Assembly (NCBI RefSeq): GCF_019649055.1
Contig: NW_026570308.1
Location: forward strand, 310,001 to 374,000
Length of the DNA stretch: 64,000 nucleotides
DNA from: Paramacrobiotus metropolitanus
Taxonomy: Eukaryota; Tardigrada; Eutardigrada; Parachela; Macrobiotidae
Direction: 5' to 3'
The position numbers were made by a program, and so were the translations under genes. Positions 54,101 to 60,956 of this stretch are shown here, one piece after another (the stretch's first letter is position 1; every line of letters starts with the position of its first letter). The notes beneath the pieces were generated by a model, which saw only the letters and a list, made by a program, of their open reading frames with translations, ran no database searches and was not told the origin of the DNA.

Positions 54101-54395
54101 TCCGAAACAGGGCACGGAACGCACACCCAGACTGAAAATGGAACTGGAGGCTTGGAAAATAGCCATTACAGATGTGGCTTTGGACGCCATTGGCGGCACC
54201 AATGGAGCGTCATGGGGTGACCTTTCGAATTTTATGGCCGTCCATTATGAATTGGGAGAATTGAATATTGAGAACGATAAAGAATGGATCAAGAACGCCG
54301 TTGAAGCATTGATTGCAGATGACGTGCTTCATATCAAACAGGATGGCCGAATTGACTTCAAACCATATCAACCGCCGGCGAAGGAGTCTGAGTGA
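51195..54395 (+). CDS. Accessory ORF B: 1,066 aa, charged, possible winged-helix modules
   Basis: ATG at 51195 follows two stops in the same frame as ORF A. It opens with a beta-rich domain (about 1-150) that repeats the end of ORF A. Then a long acidic/Lys-rich disordered region (KPRKAAKLEEA, KKRKEEEDKTKK). Further on are three segments with a helix-helix-helix-strand pattern like winged-helix/H1 folds: about 610-670 (RVERAIAGMTSPLGS), about 905-970 (TERVLKRAYKEGRLG) and about 985-1060 (ALDAIGGTNGASWGDLSNFM). The composition suggests a nuclear, nucleic-acid-binding protein. The winged-helix reading is a guess from pattern only, and I know no homologue. Confidence 0.6.
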   Translation: MMKHVVSKVAVEENAWIRIKVGTNDDHLAYTYTVDGKLLTKERIRPKPTADPDPSRRTLDDYESTLKYTDGTSRKMTLTLHFGDGTTDCITAVIVDPITGDPIPYAPWDASEESAEHANRAALEQLWNLIPVSERQDPLIQANTLIRMMRHRAEMDEAHFRLTRKTENGAYKTVFYDAKKNPLWKIVTQAPAKETPHLEIQAQNPAQESGAGEMAEASVAEKAGTESTWRPSKLDESEDEEANDDSAEEQADEDDDMAEEDIQPSKVVVKPRKAAKLEEAMNREKVKKGDFLKKRKEEEDKTKKSGDESESTSTRKTKGERKKKDEPSSHDVEILDESVGEVEERSSVPIIPKKFVIESATSKSKVTEPEPSTSKGKLIAVKQLVPVVISASTTKERREKGTREKAKRETSRESEASEVSLPSTSTVSTRSHTDPKTIRPRTAEPGSLAEALERGKKAKSEPAKLKKKGKEAMKIDALAMATYIEPDGDSELDYSGDEAEFEDPDSDNMTTIDEIIDAFNGAEKNFTRIRTTSVTSKFRTGLKKYLRKDKHRSFTKQKFDVVLEYARNAGKLLQKHPNFAYKAKLFRPSSSDKSLTTPNEDTAMRVERAIAGMTSPLGSTSHRISQYINAVWNDGKGMIKEIDTATERVLPRLIKQNILSTTNAHKGYPIRYTRVGLIPPEKQVHCNMSDSQETEKVPSSGDPTTPILNRIAQLTAEEGTVRVKAQVPKVSKKKVPMDFESEESDDDTSAVRASGTPLEPDTEKPKGQETPVTATEEIQPKGHGTSEKREKEKVMLPMDKAAAEAEAASARQVYQKSLFAPLKDAFEKERSKSAGELGGHETLSQEEKTVEPKSAQSSSGSLAKLKIDEQATDATDSAKSPQKMEAKEATDYSLGAPLDVNNRTWNEVQAALQSIREKEMLGTDLKRQVAVNSNGRSSLNMTERVLKRAYKEGRLGCKYNKDNKVIYYLPKQGTERTPRLKMELEAWKIAITDVALDAIGGTNGASWGDLSNFMAVHYELGELNIENDKEWIKNAVEALIADDVLHIKQDGRIDFKPYQPPAKESE

Positions 54396-54760
54396 ATGGG
54401 ATGCGTGTAATATGCAGCGAGTAACGAACCCTGCATATTACAGAAAAAAGCATAAAATAGTTAAAAACGAAAGAGAAAAGCATTACGGGAAATAAGAACG
54501 AAAAGGTCAACTTCAGAAATAGCGACGATAAGACTAATAGAAAAGGTCACAGTAGTCAGAAAGTGCTGATAACGTGACAAAGGTCACCACGTTACAGCGA
54601 TAGAAAGGGAGGGCAGCATGAGCTAGGAAAGTCTCAGCTCAGTAACGGAATAGGCGTAAAAATGCTAGAGAAGCCTTGATAATGGATAAGATGGAACAGA
54701 TTAAGGTGGAAAAATTACTATGACGGATTGTTTTCTGATTGTAGATTCAAAACGGAGAAA
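54396..54760 (+). promoter_or_regulatory. Spacer with hairpins and an acceptor-like site
   Basis: A perfect 12-bp hairpin (TGTAATATGCAG/CTGCATATTACA, 54406-54442) lies 11 bases after the ORF B stop. A second imperfect hairpin (54565-54598) has an AAAGGTCA in its loop side. TTGTTTTCTGATTGTAG ending at 54744 is acceptor-like, 16 bases before the next ATG. Confidence 0.5.
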
Positions 54761-55441
54761 ATGGCACAGAAAGGTCAAGCCACTCCTAAAAGCTCGGGAT
54801 CCGCATCGGAGATAAACAGATCTACGGGCTATAACCCTAAATGTCCGGACTGTTTACGGAATAACAGAAAAGTCGATAAGAAGTTCCCGTGCTACACATG
54901 TGTTCACAGGTTGGGGGACCCACACATCGTCTCACTCGTGGGACTTATGGAAGCTAAACGCGGGAACATGGATGTCTTTCGAAACCTCATCAGCGCGAGG
55001 AATTACGGCAGCATCCCAGTTGAAGAACGAATGCTACTGGAGGATCGTTACCGTGAAGCGATCCAGAATAACGAAAGCGGCTGGGACAAGACTTTGGAGC
55101 CGTTGAAATGCCCACAAACGGACGCATACCGAAAGAAATTCGAGGAGGAACAGGAGAAGATGCGGCGGCAACAGCTGGAGGATGAACTCCGGGCGAAGAT
55201 CAATGCGGCGAATCAAAAGGCGAGCGAACAGGCCGCACGAGAGGCGCAGCCCAATCCGTCGAGTTCGACTGTACCGACAGCCGGCCTCAATGACGACGAA
55301 GCACAGCTGATACGCCAGTCGCTCATCATTCAAATCGACACGCTGACGAGTGATCCGGCGGCCATGCAACAAGACCTATTTGATGCGCTGTTACGGGAGA
55401 AATTGAGACTGCAGAAGGGTTTCGCCCGGCACCATACATAA
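54761..55441 (+). CDS. Accessory ORF C: zinc-ribbon protein, 226 aa
   Basis: Starts at ATG 54761. Near residues 27-46 it has two CxxC pairs (CPDC ... CYTC) 12 residues apart, a likely zinc-binding ribbon. Then a helical region (HIVSLVGLMEAKRGNMDVF), a long charged coiled coil (EEEQEKMRRQQLEDEL) and a DDEAQLIRQSLI segment. It ends at TAA 55439, overlapping the -1 frame of ORF D, which is open from 55384. A GGGTTTC heptamer at 55417-55423 in exactly the right phase suggests that C and D are made as one fusion by frameshifting. No family recognised. Confidence 0.6.
   Translation: MAQKGQATPKSSGSASEINRSTGYNPKCPDCLRNNRKVDKKFPCYTCVHRLGDPHIVSLVGLMEAKRGNMDVFRNLISARNYGSIPVEERMLLEDRYREAIQNNESGWDKTLEPLKCPQTDAYRKKFEEEQEKMRRQQLEDELRAKINAANQKASEQAAREAQPNPSSSTVPTAGLNDDEAQLIRQSLIIQIDTLTSDPAAMQQDLFDALLREKLRLQKGFARHHT
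55417..55423 (+). promoter_or_regulatory. Putative -1 frameshift heptamer GGGTTTC
   Basis: X XXY YYZ form (G GGT TTC) read in the ORF C frame as aaG GGT TTC. It lies inside the 58-base overlap with the -1 frame of ORF D. It is the only junction in the element where I found a canonical heptamer in phase. A strong downstream stem is not obvious. Confidence 0.5.
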
Positions 55442-55461
55442 AGAAAGCAGTCGAAGAACGT

Positions 55462-57540
55462 ATGGAGGAGTTGCGTAAATCCCGCCAGAACGAGAGTAAC
55501 GTTCTCCAGGCGCTCAGAGGATTTAGACGAGATGACGTGTTTACACGACCCCGTTCGCCTCCGCAGAGGGAAAGGTCACGCGGACATTCACGCGAACACG
55601 AGCGGACTTCTGAAAGACGAAGCGAAAGGTCACGTGAACACTCCCGGGAAAGGACACGGGATTACCACAGCGAAAGGTCACGCGAACGTTCTCACGACAG
55701 AGATTATCGTGGCGGAAGAGGATGGGTACGCCATGGAAACGAGATTACCGAGACAAGCATCCAACGAAAAATTGATACGGCAAAGATTTTAGCAGCGACT
55801 AGAGGACGCGAAGAACAACGGCGTGCGGAGTCATACCGCACAGAACCTGAAAAGAAAGGTCATCAGGTGCCGATGGAGGTTGGATTCCGTAACCGCAACG
55901 TTAGAATGTCTACACCCGAAAGGTCATGGGACAAAAGACGCGAACATACGCGAAATCGAACGCCAGACCCACAAGATAAACGATGGCAGGAAAGAGCCAA
56001 GTATTATGCGGGTTTCGAATCTGGCGCCAGTAAGAGGTCATCGAGCGCAGAAAGGGAAGATTCACCCCCGAAATATCAGCGAATGGAGTCTATAGTCCAT
56101 GTAGTGGATCCCATCGTGAGCGCAGTACAGGAAGATGACACGATGGAAGGGCCTGGCTCAGTCGCAGAAGCACCTGTGGCGCAAGAAGATGACATGATGG
56201 AAGGGCTCGGTTCAGCCGCAGAAGCATCTCAAGATAACGTGATACACCGAAGAAATGTGGTCCTTGATAGTGACCCCCAACCATCCACATCGACGGGTGT
56301 TGAACCGCTGCAGAGCGGACGACGCGAACAAGAAAGTCGGCGCGAACCGGAGGAACGTCGCGAAGTTGATCGACGAACGACTTCCAGATTCAATAACCGA
56401 CACCCCGACACAATCGATATGGTATACGATATGCGCGACACTGATGAACAAAAGACAGAAATTTGCCGATATATGGGGATTGAAGACGATTCGGCGGATG
56501 CGAATAAGATCCACACAATTCTGAATCAGCTGCGTCAATTTTTATTCGATTCGGGCTACGCGAAACAAATTAAAGAGGGAGTGGAACAAGGAACTTTCCG
56601 TCAATTATACATTCCCCGTGACTCAGCAAGGGATTGTTATCTCCCCATCCGACGAAACGGATTACATAGCCTTTTGGATTTGAATTTGTTGGACGTGCCA
56701 CTGGATACGACTGACCCAATCGGGATGACTCAATTCTATTATAGAGATTATCCCGAACGACAGAAATATGTGGCTCAGTTTGTTTTACGACACGTGAATC
56801 CAGCCTTCAAGCTGCTTGCAGCAAGAGCATCGATAGGATTACAAGTGGATCCTAAAGACCATGCCGCAAGAAGGATGGGGCAAAAAGTCTTTGCTGCACG
56901 GCTGGCACATTATAAGACACAGAACCACTTGGTATCTAACACTATGAAGGATGACATTCCACCGCTCTTCCGATCTCACGTGGCGAAATTGGGCGAACCC
57001 ATGGAACATGTTGGAATAGCCCATACGGCGAGAAAGGCGCTGAAAAAGTGTAAGATACGGATGGAAAAGGGCAGTCTTACACAATGCCACGCCTCCCAGG
57101 TAGAAGAGAGGATTAATAAGATCAAAGACACCATGGGAAGTGACTACGTCGAACCTTTTGACGGAGTTGAAATGTACATCGACGAATTCCTTGTAAAGAA
57201 AAGCGATCGCCGCCCAGAACGCGCCCCTAACCAGATTGGACGACGTGGCCTACGGAACCAGCAGCCTCGGGAAAATCTCGCCGATGTACAACGTCGACTA
57301 GCAGATGACCCCGACAATCGAAGACTGCGGTTGGAAGAGAATGACGCACGCCACCGGGTAGAGGCGGTTAAACGCAGTCGCCAAGGGAAGGGTCGCGGTC
57401 AGCGAGAAGTTGACCCGGAAAAGGTCATGGAAGTTGATTCAACGGAACCGATTGACCGAACGTCTGACCGTAATCAACCAGAAAGTGCTAAGAAACGCCC
57501 GCCAAGAGATGGCGAGGACGATTCAGATGCAATGGAATAG
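55462..57540 (+). CDS. Accessory ORF D: RS-rich N-terminus plus conserved-looking core, 692 aa
   Basis: ATG 55462 (frame open from 55384). Residues about 30-85 are an Arg/Ser dipeptide-rich domain (ERSREHSRERTRDY) largely encoded by repeats of the AAAGGTCACG motif read as ERSRE; such domains mark splicing and RNP proteins. About 310-590 is a globular, mostly helical core (DMVYDMRDTDEQKTEICRYMG, DCYLPIRRNGLHSLLDLNLLD, YVAQFVLRHVNPAFKLLAARAS) with no family I recognise. The tail is basic then acidic. No signal peptide or membrane span. It ends in TAG within a perfect 8-bp hairpin (57536-57565). Confidence 0.6.
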   Translation: MEELRKSRQNESNVLQALRGFRRDDVFTRPRSPPQRERSRGHSREHERTSERRSERSREHSRERTRDYHSERSRERSHDRDYRGGRGWVRHGNEITETSIQRKIDTAKILAATRGREEQRRAESYRTEPEKKGHQVPMEVGFRNRNVRMSTPERSWDKRREHTRNRTPDPQDKRWQERAKYYAGFESGASKRSSSAEREDSPPKYQRMESIVHVVDPIVSAVQEDDTMEGPGSVAEAPVAQEDDMMEGLGSAAEASQDNVIHRRNVVLDSDPQPSTSTGVEPLQSGRREQESRREPEERREVDRRTTSRFNNRHPDTIDMVYDMRDTDEQKTEICRYMGIEDDSADANKIHTILNQLRQFLFDSGYAKQIKEGVEQGTFRQLYIPRDSARDCYLPIRRNGLHSLLDLNLLDVPLDTTDPIGMTQFYYRDYPERQKYVAQFVLRHVNPAFKLLAARASIGLQVDPKDHAARRMGQKVFAARLAHYKTQNHLVSNTMKDDIPPLFRSHVAKLGEPMEHVGIAHTARKALKKCKIRMEKGSLTQCHASQVEERINKIKDTMGSDYVEPFDGVEMYIDEFLVKKSDRRPERAPNQIGRRGLRNQQPRENLADVQRRLADDPDNRRLRLEENDARHRVEAVKRSRQGKGRGQREVDPEKVMEVDSTEPIDRTSDRNQPESAKKRPPRDGEDDSDAME

Positions 57541-58982
57541 TGATGATCGCTAGGATCTCACTATTAAAAGGGCGTCTACGGCATATGTCGGTACGTCAGA
57601 AAAATGAAACAGGGTGTCGTATATAAGGGCGTTATGACTTGTTCACATAAACTGTATTCGTGTATTGTTGTTTTCAGCGTTTATAGCACAGAATTGTCCG
57701 AAAGAAATCATATGGAGCATCTATTGGGGTTGAAATTGATTCGGTCTATAAAGCCGGCCCCAAGGGAGTTGTTACGGCAATTAGCCGGCTCTCCTCTTTA
57801 AGCGATTCAGTGTTTTAAATTTGCAAGAGAAACTACGGTAGTCAAGCCGGATCTCTTGAATACGAAAGTGGGCCACAAGCGGCGAAAAAGAGAAAGACAA
57901 CAGGTGGAAATATTAATGAGGTAAACTTGATGCGGCAGTCAGCCGGCCTCATTAGAGTTGCTACGGTAAACTATGCCGGCAATCTCTCCGAGCGACCCAG
58001 TGTTAAAAATCAACGAGAGAAATAGCGGTAACCAAGCCGGATCTCTCGTACCGAAGTTTGGCCACAAGCGGCGAACAAGAGTCAAAGATTAAAAGTGGAA
58101 GCGTCGTGGGGTAAATTTAATGCGGTAGTTAGCCGGCCCCATCAGAGATGTTACGGTAAACTATGCCGGCACTCTGGCCGCCCGAGGCATATTGAAGTTG
58201 GATGTGCGACGGAAAGGTCAAAGTGAAAGCCTTACCAGGGAGGCAAGCGAAGAAGTGCTTGAAAGTCGTTAAAAATCGGCTGAGTCCCTCCATGACCTTT
58301 AATGGAAGTTTTAAATGAAGTCGGATGACCTTTGGAATTACTAATGTCCAACCGAGTCACCGTATTAGAATTCAAGTCGCATGACCTTTTTCGGACCATT
58401 AACCCAAAACGAGTCGCACATCTCAACGGATCATCTTAACAAAGGATGACCTTTACCAGGGAGGAAGCGAACTATGCTTGTCTATATGACGTCCCTCCAT
58501 GACCCTTATTGGATCTCACTTTGAAGTCGTACAATTGATACGCACAATATCCCAAAGATGAAGCAGTATTCCTAAGTCGTACTTGATACGCACCTGATTC
58601 TCAAGTGGATTGTGATTACAAGTCGCATTACGGATGCGCGGACTTGCTCAACAGAGCGGAATGGGCCAAAGTGCGGAAAACGGTGGACAGGACCTGTGAC
58701 CTTTACGAGTCAGAAATGGAGGATCCTAGTCTACATTTGATTAATACTTTTGTTGATCTTTTTAACTGATGATCTGTTTTGTATTAGAATTGATATGGAA
58801 TAGTATTTTTATAAATGGATCTCTTTATTCACATCGTATTAAATGGAATTGTGCCTTATGGAATTGATGTGATAAATGAGAATTTGATGTTTTCGAGCAC
58901 GCACAGACACCGGCGACCGTCGTTTTTCGTGGATTCGGGAGTGTGTCCAGCCTCAACGGAGCTCGGCATCCCCCCAGAGGCA
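57541..58982 (+). promoter_or_regulatory. Repeat-structured 3' non-coding region
   Basis: Two units of about 190 bp (from about 57826 and 58010) each contain AAGCCGGATCTCT, GGCCACAAGCGGCGAA and GGTAAACTATGCCGGC. The CCACAAGCGGCGAA core also occurs in the 5' leader. A second pair (near 58236 and 58450) starts TTACCAGGGAGG and ends TCCCTCCATGACC. Five TGACCTTT motifs and one AAAGGTCA occur. No long open frame. The sequence just before the 3' LTR (CCCCCCAGAGGCA) is a poor polypurine tract. Confidence 0.65.
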
Positions 58983-59336
58983 TGTGAGACGAGGGCTCAC
59001 TAGCGTTCACGCCTATGGCGCTAGGCGCTACGCCGATGGATTACGGTCTGTGTTGTGTCTCGCTCTGATTGGCTTGTGTTTTGTTAGTGGGCGCGGCTTA
59101 GCACGTGCTGCACAGTGTTACACACTGTTGAATTGGCTCTACGATTTGCGATCGAGCTGTGCCGATCAGTTGTTGATTTTCTGTGCTCCAGACTTTCAAT
59201 AATATTAAAAGTCAGCTATACGCGGTGCGACGTTTTGTGTTTCCGCATAGTTCGCTACACTTCCGCGTAGCTCACTCCACAGGATAGATCCCGTTTCTGT
59301 CTCTGTCTCTGGATCCATTCTGGATCTAGCTTTAGA
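58983..59336 (+). repeat. 3' LTR
   Basis: It starts TGTGAGACGAGG and ends TTTAGA. Relative to the 5' LTR it carries an 11-bp insertion after GATTGGCT and about 40 other differences. It is followed by CACATAACTG, which does not match the left flank. Confidence 0.85.
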
Positions 59337-60544
59337 CACATAACTGCGAAGCCGGCGTATAACCTTAATACCGGTTTTCGTCGTAAATCTCCGGTTGTAC
59401 TACGCCTCTAAGAATTCCGCTTTCCAGACTAGAAAAAATTATGTTAATTGTTACCACAGTCAATAAGCAGGTTGCGGTATCAACGAAGGGGTACGATTGG
59501 CGATAGAATTAACGATGGGGTACAATTAACGAGCGTTTAAACGGCAGTACCCGTCGTTATTAACGAAACGAAGGGGACATTCAGCTATATGAGATTTCGC
59601 TACTGTAAAAAGTTCTACGGGAATCTTTTATAATAAAGGAGATAATAAGAGGAGATGTGGTCATCGTGTCTGCGCATCCATCCCGAACGACACACTTGAT
59701 TAATCTCTAAGCTCTATGTATTATTCGATAGCCTTAATTTGATAGGTTTTTACAAAATCAGTTAGATCTGAGGAAACGAATACGTTTTAAATAAAACTCT
59801 GGGAAACCTTACTATATAAAGTCTACGGAACAGTGTAACAGCCAATCAGGAAAATCGGAAATAACTGCGAAACCATTTGACGGTTAAATAACTGTCTTCA
59901 TGGCGGTATGCTTAATTTTAACGTTTCAGCCCGTCCATGAGGTAGGACAACATTTACTGCTGAACTAGAAGTACTGTGTTGGCTCATTTGGCTGCTGCAT
60001 GAAAAAGCGGCTGTCCTGCCGAGCGTGACGAAGTGCTACTTCTCCCACTTCGAATTCTTATCGTTTGTTAAAATTCGTTGGCTTATTTTCGTTTTAGTAA
60101 CAGTTAAAGATTAGACAGCTTGGTGGAGTATTCTGGATTATTAACCGAAGGCGGAGCCGCAGGCGAAGCCGAGCTGCGGCGCAAGCAGAGTTCGCGGAGC
60201 AGCCAGCGAGACATCCCGTTTCTAACGAATAAGACAGTTTCCAGTGTTCGACGGGGTTATAAAAATAACCAAAAGCAAGAATATCACTTCTCTAAGTAGT
60301 TGCACAAAAGAATAAGGAAGAATACAGGAAAGAATACGCAAAAATACCAATGAAATACGCAGGAATACCTTGCTCGCTGTAAAGAAACGCTAAGGGAAAT
60401 TGGCCCGGCACATTGTTTCAAAAATGGGATACATACAATAAAACTTTCGCTTTCGTGCAAACGAGGAACGGTCTATGGAGATTCTAAGGAGCCGGGCGCA
60501 GACATCAGGAATAGTGCCGATATATCTCAGATGGCCACGCATAG
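59337..60544. other. Right flank of the giant element, no gene seen
   Basis: Includes short direct repeats of GGGGTACAATTAACGA type (59485-59540) and a GC-rich patch GGCGGAGCCGCAGGCGAAGC near 60151. No recognisable coding exons. Confidence 0.4.
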
Positions 60545-60948
60545 GGCCCGCGCTCAAGCTCGGACTTGGACTCGAACTTGGACTACTAAAACTTGGACTT
60601 GGACCGAAATTGGACTTCATAACTTGGACTTGGACTTCCTAACTTGGACTTCTAAACTGGACTTCCTAACTTGGACATAGCCTGAGAAACCTGAATAACC
60701 TAAGAAAACTAAGAAACCTAAGAAACCTAAGTAATCTAAGAAACCGAATAACCCTGAGGTACCTAAGAAACCTAAGAACTCTGAGATACTTAAGAAACCT
60801 AAGAAAAGTCCAATTTGAGGAGTCCAAGTCCAAGTTGTAAAAGTCGAAGTTGAAGGGTGCAAGTCCAAGGTTAGAAGTCCAAGTGTGGTCCGAGTCCAAG
60901 TTTTAGTAGTCCAAGTCCGAGTTCAAGTCCGAACTTGAGCACGGGCCC
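60545..60948. mobile_element. Fold-back element built of ACTTGG repeats, 8-bp TSD
   Basis: The arms start GGCCCGCGCTCAAG at 60545 and mirror CTTGAGCACGGGCCC ending at 60948. Both arms are made of ACTTGGACTT-type short repeats. The centre is a 10-bp-periodic AAGAAACCTA array (60680-60805). The target duplication ACGCATAG lies at 60537-60544 and 60949-60956. Long open frames rich in LRFLR on the minus strand are only the repeat translated. The superfamily is uncertain; an 8-bp duplication allows hAT or P-like. Confidence 0.78.
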
Positions 60949-60956
60949 ACGCATAG

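Larger units (their letters stand above)
35042..59336 (+). mobile_element. Giant (~24.3 kb) Ty3/gypsy-type LTR retrotransposon
   Basis: Direct LTRs of 342 and 354 bp bound the element, followed on the left by a primer site matching initiator-Met tRNA. The internal order is gag (coiled coil, capsid-like domain, zinc knuckle), protease, reverse transcriptase, RNase H, integrase, which is the Ty3/gypsy order. Then come about 8 kb of further long frames and a 1.4-kb non-coding 3' region. Most such elements are 5-10 kb; known giants include plant Ogre and planarian Burro, and I cannot tell whether this is related to them. The LTRs differ by roughly 13% by eye. No target duplication and no good polypurine tract are visible. 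Pol has an in-frame amber stop within reverse transcriptase, so this copy is probably not autonomous. There is no envelope-like ORF (no signal peptide or membrane span downstream of pol). Confidence 0.9.

Noticed and set aside
49485-57540. Envelope gene after pol
   Set aside because: None of the four ORFs has a signal peptide, membrane span or fusion-peptide-like stretch.
58970-58982. Polypurine tract for the giant element
   Set aside because: The bases before the 3' LTR are C-rich then AGAGGCA, too short and impure to call.
35037-59341. Target-site duplication of the giant element
   Set aside because: CCTGT on the left and CACAT on the right do not match, also with ends shifted by a few bases.
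60617-60899. Minus-strand Leu/Phe/Arg-rich open frames as a membrane or LRR protein
   Set aside because: They are translations of the AAGAAACCTA micro-repeat in the fold-back element.
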